NCBI GenBank assembly: GCA_964030785.1
Contig: OZ034976.1
Coordinates: 3,244,701-3,308,700, forward strand
Source of the DNA: Siderastrea siderea
Taxonomy: Eukaryota; Cnidaria; Anthozoa; Scleractinia; Rhizangiidae
Direction of reading: 5' to 3'
Length of the DNA: 64,000 nucleotides
Positions 44,083 through 56,139 of this stretch are shown one piece after another. Under the pieces are notes generated by a model. It made no database searches. It was not told where the DNA came from and saw only the letters and a program-made list of their open reading frames with translations. Position numbers and translations under genes: made by a program. How positions within the stretch are numbered: the first letter of the stretch is position 1; every line of letters begins with the position of its first letter.

Positions 44083-47000
44083 ATGGCGCTCTGTCGTTTA
44101 ATTTTCCTGGCTGTAGTCTCTTGCGTACTAGCAGAAGACCCTAAAATCTACTTCGTAGAGAAATTTGAAGGTGAGTGATCGTTGAAATCAGTGCTATCTC
44201 TTGCTCAACGTATGGTCTTTGCACATGAATTTACTCGAGCAATCTCTGAAGCGTTGCCTAAAACTGCGTTTTCTTTTTGTTCAGACGAGAGTTACACAGA
44301 TAGATGGGTTGAGTCCACTTTTAAAGGAAGCGATGCTGGAAAATTCAAGTGGTCGGCTGGCAAATTTTACAACGACGCCGATCTCGACAAAGGTAAAACT
44401 TTCTTACTTATTTGCTACACTTTTCGTCGAAATTCACAACACTGGAGTGACTCTAGTTGTACAGCTGGAAGCCGTTTCATTTAATTTTGTTAAAATTGTC
44501 AGAAAAAAGTCATCTTCTCATCATGCAAACAACATAACAGCGGTATTTTGATTTACAGGTATACAAACTAGCGAGGATGCCAAATTCTACGGTCTTTCAG
44601 CCAAGTTTGAAGAGCCATTCTCCAACGAAGGCAAAACACTGGTTGTTCAGTTCCAAGTAAAACACGAACAAAGCATCGATTGCGGTGGTGGTTACGTAAA
44701 GGTACGCTGTAAAACTTAGATTTCCATATTCTCGTTGCTTTTATTGTTTTTCAAAGAACTTGGTTTGTTTTGTCTTCAAATGAGTAAAATCTAGCAAATC
44801 AACTGAGACATTGTCAGTGAGAAAGTCATCCATGTTGTAGCTAGAAGTAACTAAAAACGTTCCTTACTCAGTGTGATGGTAATTTCTTATTTTGTTATTT
44901 CTTTTTTAGATTTTTGACAGCAAACTTGATCAGAAACAAATGCATGGTGATACCCCTTACCACATCATGTTTGGTAAGAAAAGTATAAATATAACAAATC
45001 TCTGTGGGATTCTTTAAAGAGCTAAACATGTTACCTTGATAGTGTCTATTTTACTGCTAATATGAAGTGTAAAGTCTGACTCAACCTTTTGTTATAATTA
45101 GGGCCTGATATCTGTGGACCTGGTACCAAGAAAGTACATGTGATTTTCAACTATAAAGGGAAGAACTTACTTACCAAGAAAGATATTAGATGCAAGGTAT
45201 GGTCAAAGAAAAACCTCATAGGAAGTGTATTCATGACACAACAAAAGTTTAAAATAGTCACGACCTTTTAAAGCTGCCACATTGCAATCTGAAATTCACC
45301 TTGCCAGTGACCTGGGTACATTAAAGGATTTTCAGTTGCATCTGTTATGGGAGATTCTAAATTCAGTTATCGACTCTTAATTCATCCAAATAGGATTTCA
45401 TAAATGTGGTCCCTTAACATCAGCTTGTAAGAAGTTCTTAACATAGGGTTTGACTTAAATCTGATTCAGTTTTGGTTTCATAAAGATGGGTGCTAAATAG
45501 AGGGGGTGACTTTCAAGTTATTCTAAATACAGTGTCCGAGAACTCAGTTAAAGGAACTACGTCACGACGTTTTCATTCATTTTTCTGATCTGACAAAATT
45601 ATTTTCTCATTAACGGAAACCTCAAAATAATAGTTTCCTAAGTTAGAAAAACACCAAAGAAGTAATAATTAACCGAAACTAAACAAGGATGGTTACGACT
45701 GAGGGAGATTAAGATGGATTACGAATGACAAACTTGAAAAAACTTGCCAGCTTTTTCAAGTTGCGTTATCCGTGACGTAGCTCCTTTAAGTGGAGAAGTT
45801 GCTGCTTCAAGAGTAGTAGCTTAGACAGTTTCAGTCATTTTGGAAGTACTTTGATCCTGTAGTCATCTTTTTTTGTTCGTTTGTTTGTTGTTTCTCGCCT
45901 AAAAGTGTAAAAGTCAAGAAACTTTTGAAAGGCTGATATCTTTGGGTCAAACATCATGCACATAACACTACCTCACTCGACAGAATGCCTCCTTTTTTTT
46001 TGTGAGGTCATTACAAATCTGAGTTACATTCAAGTCCTGTGTGAAGATACATTTTTTATCTGTTGTTTTTGTTTTCTATTGCATGTGCTAATTAATGTTA
46101 AGGTTAGAGGCATGAATTTCAAGTTGGTAGTTGTAGTGAATGGGGTGTTATGTCTTGCTTGTTTTGTCTTCAGGGCATTTTGACTGCAATTCTTAATGTG
46201 CATTATACTAATATAATATAATACATTTATCTCAGGATGACGAATTTACACATCTCTACACTCTCATTGTAAAACCCGACAACACATATGAAGTACGTAT
46301 TGATGGATCCAAGGTTGAGAGTGGTGAGCTGGAAGCTGACTGGGACTTCTTGCCACCAAAGAAAATCAAAGATCCTGAGGCCAAGAAACCAGAAGATTGG
46401 GATGATAAAAAGAAAATTGATGATCCTGAAGACTCAAAGCCTGAGGTAATATTATAATCAGTGGTGTCATTAACTTTTGAAGCGGCGTTAGAGATTGCTG
46501 AGGTACGCAGGTAGTCTGAGACAATTCTTGTAAACTTAAGATGGATTCCGCTCAACGTTCGAGCAATAAGTGCAAAAAATATTTACCAAAAAACTACTCA
46601 TAGCACGGTAACATTTTAAATGCTATTTGAAACATCTCACTCTAGTTCACTTGCCCAAGTGACCCCGCGATGAAATTCTCAAGCGTTCTCAAGAAAATTA
46701 ATTTCAAATCTTGTAAAAGTATGCTGAAAACGGGCGCCATTTTGTTTTGAACTGACATGAAGCGTCTTTTTAATTGAAATATGGATAACTTCAAATCCAA
46801 TTTTCTCTCGCGGGGTCAGCTTGGGAGCAAAAGTAACGATAAGTTCTTCTTATCTGTTCTCAAAATGTGACAGTGCTACAAGTATTTTTTTGGTAACTTA
46901 ATTTTTGCACTTACTGCTCGAACGTTGAGCGGAAATCGTCTTAATCATCATCTAAGTGAAAGTCCAAGATAAGTAACAGGGGCACCTGCTGAGAAAACTT

Positions 47001-49502
47001 TAACAGAATACTTGAAGTATCATTTTGTGCTTCTTAGATCAAGGCTGTGCTCTAAGAAAAATTTCAGGGAGCCCTTCGGGCTCCCTACTCTTCCAGCTAG
47101 GGTGCCCAGCCCTGGAGGTTGGTCACCCCAAAAATCAATTAATTGGTTAATTAATTAATTAATTACTTAATTAATTAACCATGAAATTCAAAATTAAATT
47201 ATGGAAGGAAATAAGAGAGCTTTTTGGTGTACTATTCTGTATAATTTTTAATTTCATAAATATCAGCACTTAAGTATGCGATTTAGACTACAAAATGAAT
47301 AATACAAACAACAAAACTGTTCAAACACTATGTCTTATGGGAAATGTAATTTGTCTTCACAATATTAATTAATAACCTATTAAACCTTTAACTGTAATAT
47401 TAGATTTACCTTTCAATTTAAAGCGTTATGGCCATTGACAAAAATTAGGCATTTGACACTCACAGGTGCTTTTAAGGTAATTTATACCAATTATAAAAGC
47501 TTGTTGATTGTTTACGCCATAACTAATAGTTTCTTAAAAAATAAAGTTTCTCTGGCTTATGCAGTTTTTATGAAAGATGTTAAGGGCAAAATCGGGAAAC
47601 TGTGTGTTGTACTGTTATTCTTAGTTTTCAGTTGAAATTAAATCTTCACGCAGCTTCCTGTTAAAAGTCACGTTTCATTCATTGAGGTGTAAAACCATCC
47701 CGCACTGCAGGTCGTTTCAAATTTCCATTTCACTCCTTTGGTTTCATTGTTTCCGTATCAAGTTTTACAAAACAGACAGACTAGGATGCAACAATTTCAA
47801 ACGCAGAACTTTCCTTCTTCAGCGTTTCGTCTGACTATCGTAAACTTCATCAGTATGAGTATCTCCGGCAAATTTATGCCAGAAATGTCGGCTATTTCGC
47901 GACCGTAAACCACACATTATTTTGCCGGACAACAAGGGAACTTGTGAAATATTTTACTTTGGGAAAGGCGTAAACATTTTCGCGGCCCGGGACCATGATT
48001 TAAATGCAGGCTCAGTATCATGGCTACCATTTTGAAAAATCACCTTAATGTCCTGCTGGTCTCGAATCATCGAATCATCGGTTATGCCGGGGAATTTCGC
48101 TAAAGCCAAGGAGTTTCGCTAAAGCCGAGGAAATACTATTATTTCGAATTTTCTGTCCTGTATTATCATTGAGATTTTTGATAAGACGAGCCTTTATTTG
48201 GTCGGACACAGATAGAGTGCGTAGCGAGTTCTTCGTTGGCGATCCCGAATTTACTAGACTGCGTTGTCACGAAATTGAAAACAGCGGTGAACTGAGCTAT
48301 TTCTAAAAGAAAAGCTACATTTCCTAATTCTTTTCTGTAGTTGTTTATTGTTATGAAGTTTATTATGTTATTTTGTGCAAACGAAAGGAAACAATCTGTC
48401 GTTTTCGGCGAAGAAAACACAGCATGAATCAATAATATTAATTGAAAACAAAGGCAAAAAGAAACCGCACAATAAATAAGCATAAACGTGACGAAGACTT
48501 TCAATTTTAACGCGCTGAGCTGTCAACCTGTCACCAACTTCGGAAACACTAAAACAAACTTCAAATAGGCTATTCAAAGATAAAAATATCCAGACGCTTT
48601 GAGAAACGGCACAGTTCCGTGCGGCTTGTTCAGCTTGCCACTTGCTACTCAAGCGGCGCTTCAGAGGATCACGTTACGTGTTAAATCCTCTGGAACGAAC
48701 TTTGAGCGTCAAGTCGTGTGCGAATGTTTCGGGAAATATTTTTTCGGCTATGCTTTCCTTAAGGTCAGGAGATCATTAACCAACACCATGTGTAAGAATT
48801 TTTCGCCATCTTTACTGCACACGAGACTACGCGCAGTAGAGTGCCCGCCCGTGCGACCAACGATTTTCGTCAGTCGCCCGAAGCCAAAAGTTGGTCGCCT
48901 GAGGTGACCGGGCGCCGCTAGAGCACAGCCTTGTAGATTGTTTCAGAGCTTTTTAAAGTCACAGCTAATACAGATTGATCTGTTTGGCATTCTTAGCTGA
49001 AAATTTAGGCCGCAGAAAATTTTAGGAAACAGAATCCTATCCGCCAAATTTTCGAGCTGCTGATGGCTTTCCAAAAATGCTAGCTGAACTTACTTTGCAC
49101 TCTAAACAACATATTTGTCCCTCTGAAAACAGTGGGAACTAATAAGTCCTCTTGCGGCGAAAGTCTGAGTTGATGTTTCTCCAAAGAAATCTCTAGCTTT
49201 CACTGCAATTGAATCTGAATATCTCAGGAGATTTTAGGCCTTCCAAACAGATATTCAGGGAAATGAACTGATAGGTGCCCCTGAAGTAAGGCAGTTGCAT
49301 AAGGATGATGCCCTTACACATGAGCACTACTGGTAAATTAGTATCACGTATGATTCATAATAGGCTTACCACATTTATTTGTCTCAGCCAAAAATCTCTA
49401 AAAACTTACCAAATTTTGGTTTTGGTAAACATGTACATATTTTAAAACTCATGTGGAATGGTGTTTGAATAAGTTTGGAGAGACAGATAAACTTGATTTT
49501 CT

Positions 49503-49569
<67 letters not shown>

Positions 49570-51924
49570 TTTGTGGTATTGTTGTGTAGGACTGGGACAA
49601 ACCACAGCACATCCCAGACCCTGATGCAAAGAAGCCTGATGACTGGGATGATGAGATTGATGGTGAATGGGAACCACCCATGATTGACAACCCAGACTAC
49701 AAGGTTGGTGGAAAATCCTGTAAGGAAGAATTTTGGTTGCCTCTTGCTACTTGGGTGTTTTTTAGCATTTTAGTTCCAATCATTATTGTGTTGATTTAAA
49801 TCTTATGAACACTTTAATTCGTCAATTTTCATAGCTCCCCATTGAATGAGAGCTCAAACCCCAGGAAATGTAGACAAAAAAAGTGATGCAGCCACTTGGC
49901 TGTTGTTGTTGTTTTTTTTTTTTGTTTTTTTTTTTTTGTAGCATATAATCTGCCTTTCATTTTCTCTCTATATAGTTATTTTAAAGTTTAGTGTTTTGGG
50001 TTTTTGGATTTTTTATCTCTCAGCTACCAGTACTTTCAATCAAATCATAACACGGAAAAAATGATGGGATTAAAAAAAACTGTGTAGTTCCAGAAAATAT
50101 CCATACTCCCCCACGGAAGGTTTTTGTTTTGCATCACCCTCCCCCCATGAAATTCCAGTTAAGCTTCATACTTTACTTCCAAAATGTTAGCTTTTAAGTC
50201 CCCTTTCCCCTAGGAATTTCCGATGACCTTCCATGGGGTGGGTATGGTTTTTTTTCTGGAACTACACGTTGCAATAAGCAATGTCACTCCTAGTTCTTTA
50301 CGGGAATGTTTCTGTTGCTTGGACTCTATAATGTAGTTATTGTTCCTTGTGGCAGTGATTTACTTGTACACATTAATTATCCTACAGGGTGAGTGGAAGC
50401 CCAAGCAGATTGATAATCCTGCTTACAAAGGTGAATGGGTGCACCCAGAGATTGATAATCCTGAGTACCAACCTGATGATAAACTGTACAAATATGATGA
50501 TATTGCAGCTATTGGTTTTGATTTGTGGCAGGTGAGAGAAATTTCCTGTTGAGTGTAAAGTCACAGACACATGATGCATCATTGCGCACAACTTTTGCAT
50601 CACAAAGTTGCACGCAATGTTGCAGATGATGGACACGGTGAAACTGCTGCACGCAATGTTGCAGAAGTAGGAGCTGATTCTCCTTCTGCAACAGTTGCAC
50701 GCAACGTTGTGCGCAATAACTTCAAGGGTGGACACATGGTGCAACTTTCAAGTTGTGCGTGATGTTGCACGCAATGTTGCATCGTGTTTCCGCGCCTTAA
50801 TGAGTGCAGCAACATGTAGCTCTAAGCACTGTAGACCAGTGAATTTCAGACCTTGATAAAAGTATTTTTGAAGTTTTTAAAGCTGGCGAAGCAGTCATTT
50901 GTGAAGATGCAAAAGGTACAAACTTGAACCCGTACAGGGCAAACATTTTTAGGGGAAGGGGGGGTGGTGGAAAAGAAGGAAATGTTCCCTCTTGCCCCCA
51001 TTGCTTCCAGGCTTTAACTCTTTTGTGCTTGGAAATAATCTCTGTGATGGCTATCTATCTTTGTCTAAGGTGGATTCAGGGTTTGCATGGACCTTGAAAG
51101 CCCTCAAATTTGAAAACTGGATCCAAAAAGAGTGCAAACCATTAGGTTGGAATAGCCTACTTGTACTGAAAATTTCTTTCTTTTTTGTGACAGGTTAAAT
51201 CTGGAACTATTTTTGACAATGTACTGATAACAGATTCAGTTGAATATGCTGAAGAGTTTGCAAAGGAAACTTTTGAGAAAACCAAAGAAGGTGAAAAGAA
51301 AATGAAGGATGAGCAAGATGAGAAGGAACGTAAAGAACGGGAAGAAGAAGAGAAAAAACGAAAGGAGGAAGAAGACAAAAAGAAAGCAGAGGAGGAGGAT
51401 GAAGAAGAAGAGGAAGAGGAGGTGAGATTTTGAAGCTTCTATAAAGTGGATCATAATTTCCAGTGCCTTCAGTCTGTAGTTCAACTGTGACTTTTCATTT
51501 TTCCACCTCAAGTGGATCATGTCGATTGACCAAATGACATCAAAAAGAATATTGTTTGACTTCTATAAAGTTCTCAAAGAAAAAAAAATCAAAGTCATAG
51601 TGCTTGGTTGCTAAATTAAACTTTAACAGAGTGTGTGTTACTACCAATCAAGTTGCTGTTATCTTAAGCTTTTGTTTTGTTTGCATTCATGTCTAATTGT
51701 TTCAAGATCAACTGAAAATTGCTCTGTTATGGGGAAAAACATTTATCCTTTCTCATTTGTGATTTTAGGAGGAGGAAGGCAAAGAGGAAGAAAGCAAAGA
51801 ATCCGAGGAGCAAAAATCAGAAGAAGCGGCTGAAGAAGCTAAGCCAAGTGAGGAAAGTGCAACTGAAGAAGAAGAGGAAGAAGATAAAACAACAGAAGAA
51901 ACGACAGCCAAAGATGAACTTTAA
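44083..51924 (+). CDS. CALR: Calreticulin (10 exons)
   Basis: Exons: 44083-44170, 44285-44392, 44559-44701, 44910-44973, 45102-45196, 46236-46445, 49590-49703, 50388-50531, 51194-51421, 51769-51924. Phases close: 1350 nt, 449 aa. A lumenal ER lectin chaperone that binds monoglucosylated glycoproteins and stores calcium. The signal peptide is residues 1-17, with predicted cleavage after VLA before EDPKIYF. The N-domain carries the conserved disulfide pair C107 ([10 protein letters not shown]) and C139 ([10 protein letters not shown]). The proline-rich P-domain has three IxDPxAxKPxDWD-type repeats (exons 6-7), then three GEW-xPxxIDNPxYK-type repeats (exons 7-8). The family block [19 protein letters not shown] bridges exons 8-9. 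The C-domain (about 335-449) is a long Glu/Lys-rich calcium-buffering tail ending in KDEL for ER retrieval. It is about 30 residues longer than mammalian calreticulin, mostly in this tail. No transmembrane helix, so not calnexin. Confidence 0.97.
46536..46944. mobile_element. 409-bp MITE with CCGCTCAACGTTCGAGCA TIRs
   Basis: CCGCTCAACGTTCGAGCA then ATAAGTGCAAAAA on the left is mirrored on the right with few mismatches. It lies in calreticulin intron 6. No coding content. Confidence 0.7.
47040..48933. mobile_element. 1.9-kb TIR element with TAGAT flanks
   Basis: The left end CAAGGCTGTGCTCTA is mirrored at 48919-48933. TAGAT flanks both sides (47035-47039 and 48934-48938). Just inside the left end lies a GGGAGCCCTTCGGGCTCCC hairpin, and both ends mention a GGTCACC/GGTCGCC motif. 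No open frame inside resembles a transposase, so it is non-autonomous or decayed. It fills most of calreticulin intron 6. Confidence 0.65.
49502..49572 (+). repeat. (TTTA)n microsatellite
   Basis: Pure TTTA tetranucleotide tract ending 17 bp before calreticulin exon 7. Confidence 0.9.
50085..50270. mobile_element. 186-bp MITE, relative of the 2.1-kb TGTGGTTCCAG element
   Basis: The left end TGTGTAGTTCCAGAAAATAT and the right end TTTCTGGAACTACAC are inverted complements, and CCATACTCCCCC / GGGGTGGGTATGG continue the match. The same termini bound the larger element at 14889-17002. It lies in calreticulin intron 7. Confidence 0.7.
50560..50790. repeat. GCACGCAATGTTGCA-rich repeat
   Basis: GTTGCACGCAA(T/C)GTTG occurs at least four times in about 200 bp, along with complementary forms such as GTTGTGCGCAAT. 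GATGCATCATTGCGC on the left resembles the complement of the right end, so this may be a foldback element with internal repeats. It lies in calreticulin intron 8. Confidence 0.55.
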
Positions 51925-52275
51925 TCGAATTAATGCAACTAGGCATTTTTAATGAAAGCAAAGAACTTTATATGTACACTTAACATCACAGAGCTTGAGG
52001 TAATATAGCAATTGCTCAAGTGTCTGGAATTCTTTGGAAGATGTATGCCTTTTCTTGGTAGATGCATTTTTAATCCCATTTTCAAAGTAAAACTTTTGCA
52101 ACCAATGCAGTTGTCATCTAACCATTTCAGCCTCTGCACTTTGAAACATCTCTTTTAATTTTCTCTGCAAGAGAAGGGCCTTCCTTCCATAGGTTACTAT
52201 TCAATGTTGTCTTGTCTTGGAAATAGACTTCTTCGTTTACTAGTGCTAATTTAATTTCTTGTTTAGTAATAGAAA

Positions 52276-52281
52276 AATAAA
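52276..52281 (+). terminator. Candidate calreticulin polyadenylation signal AATAAA
   Basis: The first canonical AATAAA after the stop codon, 352 bp downstream, followed by a T/G-rich stretch (GTTTGTATTTTGAGTGTTTTTG) within 40 bp. This suits cleavage near 52300. Confidence 0.6.
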
Positions 52282-52299
52282 CCACTTAGTTTGTATTTT

Positions 52300-53590
52300 G
52301 AGTGTTTTTGTATGTTATAGGCTAAATTTCCATGCACTTGTGTTGTCTCTAATATTGTGATTGTATGGAGTATTGTGATTATAAAGTGGAAAATGAGATT
52401 GCCCAAGACACTTTGGCAACCTAAAACAGACTCAGCTTGAAAATCTCTTCCTTTGCTTTTTTTGGAATGGGCCTCTGATGGCTCCACCAGACCTCGACAG
52501 TACATCAATCAATCTATGTCCCACCAGACCACTGTTTTCTGGGTGTGACTTAGGCGTGACAAAACGGTCCGTGCATGACGAAAGGATGCTTTTGCTGGCT
52601 AGAGGAGAATGTGGATGTTGAAGCCATCAGGACTAAATGGAGTGTCTGGTTTTGTTGGTGCGTAATGTTATGTTTAACACCTCCAAAATGGACACCAGTG
52701 ATTCTCCCTGTCATCCGTCGATTCTTTTCACAATTTAAACCAATCCAAGACGGAGAAATTTAGCGGTGAACTATAATCTGTTTTAGCTTGAATGTCCGAG
52801 CCTTGTTCACTTTTCTGAGAAAAGAAAATCTAGCCCGGTCCGGTGTCCAACTTCGTTCTTAACGTCTCTCTTCTTCCCTTACCCTGGAGCGAGAGAGAAG
52901 GGGAAGGAAAGAAGAGAGACCCTGGGAACGAGGTTGACGGACTTTGAGCCGACATCGATACCAAATAGTCGATATCATCGATGGCAACGCTAAAGAATAT
53001 CGATATCTGTGGGGAGTGCCTAAACGTTCATGAACCGTAGAGCTCCATCGCGTATTTAATTTCTCCCCCTAAAGTAGCCGAATCGCTATCGTTTTCATTC
53101 GCTATGATAACCGACTGCGCAAATTGTAAGATATGCCTACTAAAATTCGTTATTTTAATAATTGAGCACAATTTTCGATTTGTATCGTTATTGAGAGCAA
53201 TGTATGAAAATTATTTCGAATTTAATAAGTAATTGCGAATTGAGGCAATTGACCGTAAAAGTAGAAGTTTTGCGTTCCTTGGACTTTTCGGGCCAAAACA
53301 GGCTCTCATTGTATGGTGAAATTTGACTGGCAAAATGGCGAGAACTCGAGTGTTCCCAAAACCCCTCATATTCTTTCAGGTCCGCTGCCCACAACGCTTT
53401 ATATGAAATCCGAAAACTGCTCGGGACTATCAACACATTTAAGAAGTCCATTTCCAAACAAGATTTCATGACAAAATTGCGATACAAGGTCCAAGAAAAA
53501 CATTGCCCAGTAAAACCTTGCAGCACATTCCAGCAGGTTTTTCGGCAGCCGCCGGCCTTGGTCGGAAGGATTAGAAGTCGATTGCAACGA
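52300..53590. other. Intergenic DNA, no gene supported
   Basis: No exon with recognisable content. About 52847-52935 has an imperfect inverted repeat (AACGTCTCTCTTCTTCCC and GGAAAGAAGAGAGACC). AT-rich DNA at 52970-53030 contains several TCGATATC-like palindromes. Confidence 0.4.
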
Positions 53591-53839
53591 ACAAATTAAG
53601 CGAAGTGTTATTATAAGCGACTATGAAAAAGGAGGTTTAAAGATGGTTGACACAGCTACGTTTAACAAATCCCTAAAGACTACTTGGATAAAAAAATATC
53701 TCGATGGGTCTAACCACGGGAAATGGAAAGAATTTTTCGATTTTGAACTTCGAAAATACGGAGGAAAACTAGTTTTTAATGGTAATCTAAACAAACGTGA
53801 TACGTTGAAAACGATACCGGTTCAAAATACATTTCTCCA

Positions 53840-56139
53840 TAGACTGCGAGTAGTCTCTAATTTTGGCGATGGCGATTGTCCTTGCATACGGCAACTGCGC
53901 CCGCGGTACGAGCGGCAGTCAAAACCGTGGTGTCCTGTAGATGTTTTGCGAAATGCACGATGCACTGGGTTCTCGTTTCCGGTTACGGTTCAGAATGCTA
54001 CAACTGAAAACTGTAGTATTTTGCAGTTTGTAAGCAAAAGCAAGAGTTTATAGCGACTTTCCTGTTGTTCTACTCATACACTTTTGCATTAAGGGGTTTG
54101 TGCGCTTGCAACAAAGGTAAAAACTAGTACGAAGACCGAAGCCGCTGGCGTTTGTTTTGTGTTGCTTGTGTTGGATTAAAAGTGTGCATTGTTTAAAGGG
54201 TATGAAGAGCGACAAGACGATGACTAAAACCTTAACACTACACCAGAATTTATTCATTACATCAGAAGAGTTGACTCGAGCTACTCTACTTCCCACTGGG
54301 ATCAAATTCAGAGAAACAACAACGCCACCGCGAGAGCTACAAAACAGCTAACTCCAGTAAGAATTTTGCGGTTTTGCATGATCTGGAAAACAGAAGTTGA
54401 AGTGACATTAGCATTGTTACAAGTTGAATGGCGTTTATACGAGTGCTTGTTGAGAAAGAAAAACTTATCACACTCTCCCATTTCCTGATTTAAGCCCCCC
54501 AAGTTTCGAAAGGCACGTTACATAGCTTAATGCAACCACAACACAAGAAATAAGCTTATACTAAACAGCCGTATCATAAACTTGTTAATTGGTTTCTGAA
54601 GAACAACTTCATCTCTTAGAGTCGCCCGTAGTTATCGGTTTTTCCTTTTTGCAAGGAATCCGACGTAACGCAAAGTTTTATATTTCCAAATCTCTTGCGG
54701 TACTGCGGACCGATGCAGTACCGTTGTGATCTGAATTTTGCTCTTTTAAAGTTACTTTCATTTCTCCATTTTGAATGAACTCCTCCTGCCTGAATCCTAG
54801 AGTTGTTCTCAGATTTGTTCCTTTTAATTATAACAATTTAAATCTTCTGGAAATTTCGTGAGAAATTACACATTTTCCTCTCTTTGCTCTCTGTCTGTAA
54901 AAGTCGATTGATTGCAAGTTTTTAAGCACCTGGTCTGGAAATTGAAGCGAGAAAAAAATAGACATATCAATATTTGCCTAAATAAACATTGTTCCTGCAA
55001 TAACCGTTCCAATCCAAGTTAGTCAAGTGAATTATCCACTTAGAAAGACGGGCTAACTAATAATTATTTTTACTTTCCGTGGTGAATAAAGCAAGCGAAA
55101 GTGTCGTTTCCACAGCGGTCCGCATGTTGTTTTTGCTTGGCCTAAATTTCAGGTCAGTTTTGCCTTTTGAGAAGAAGAGTTAATTTTCTGCGGCCTTTGA
55201 CTACGAGCTTTTTGCTGTTACGATGACAAAAGGAAGCTCCAAATTCCAAAAAGGCCTTTTCATTCGTCTCCCGGTATGTGGAAAATTGTACAAACTTGCC
55301 TATTTCCAGTTTGAAGAATCAGCTGTGTAGTCCAACCATACAACGACTGTAGATCAAATTTGTCAAACATCCATGATGTATCTCTGATCTGACGAAGAGA
55401 ACCTTTTTTCCCTAACCGATAAGACCAATCTCGGTGAGATGCAACGACAATTTTGACAGCAGGCAATCACAGCTGCAGGCACAGCTCGAAGTTGGTGTGA
55501 ATTAAAACCAGACATGAAGTACACGATGAAAACAAGTATGAAGTGACCGAAGATCTTTACAAGGACAGAAGACGGATTGTACCCGACGCTACTCAGAGCT
55601 GCCCAGTTAGGGGACAACCATGTGATAAACGAGACCAAGCTGAGAGTGAAAGGAAGGTGAAGTTTGACTCCCTCAGTCAATAATATTCAGTAGGACAAGA
55701 GGAACACTTTTACCACCTCCTTCGCATTCAAGTCCAGTTAGCGAAGTCTCTCGCCGCAGAAAAAAGTTTTGAATCGATCCTGGTTGCTCATCCAGTCCAT
55801 ATAATTGCAAACAGATGTGACTTTTAATAAACTGAAGTAAGGAAAGCGGATACTGTGAAGAAAACGCTGAAATAAAACCGCACTTCCACAGTATAAACTT
55901 CGCTGATCACGCAGAAATCGAAGCGAAGAGCACAAAATCTGCCTGACGTCAGGACACCACAGTTTTTCCCGCCTACTGAATGCTGATTGGTTAATTCAAA
56001 TTTCACCGTATGCAAGGGTGGGGCAGGCAAAATACACACGCGCGCGCGCGCTCGTCTCCTCGAACTTTCGCGCGCGCGCGTGTGTATTTTACCCGCCCCA
56101 CAATCACAATCGCCAAAATTAGAGATTACTCGCAGTCTA
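53840..56139. mobile_element. 2.3-kb TIR element with 9-bp target duplication (Mutator-like)
   Basis: The left end TAGACTGCGAGTAGTCTC, continuing TAATTTTGGCGAT, is mirrored at the right end. The 9-mer ATTTCTCCA flanks it exactly (53831-53839 and 56140-56148), and removing the element plus one copy restores the LINE reading frame. Nine-base duplications are typical of Mutator-like elements. No MULE transposase is recognisable. The minus strand between about 55940 and 55260 has open stretches with hydrophobic segments that I cannot identify. Confidence 0.85.
56017..56101. repeat. Alternating CG hairpin inside the 2.3-kb element
   Basis: GGGGCAGG(C/T)AAAATACACA followed by a (CG)n run on the left is mirrored by (CG)n, TGTGTATTTTACCCGCCCC on the right, with an 18-base loop. 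Alternating CG with flanking CA/TG is a Z-DNA-prone composition. Confidence 0.75.

Noticed and set aside
44182..44551. Two overlapping plus-strand open frames covering calreticulin exon 2
   Set aside because: Intron read-through versions. The true exon 44285-44392 is fixed by splice sites and family similarity.
48166..48907. Several open frames of 90-112 aa in calreticulin intron 6
   Set aside because: All lie within the 1.9-kb TIR element, and none shows transposase or host protein motifs.
52201..52763. A further exon or small gene downstream of calreticulin
   Set aside because: No similarity, no splice logic, and past the polyadenylation signal.
54157..55680. Possible Mutator transposase in the 2.3-kb element
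   Set aside because: No MULE DDE-type motif or zinc finger was seen. Frames are short.
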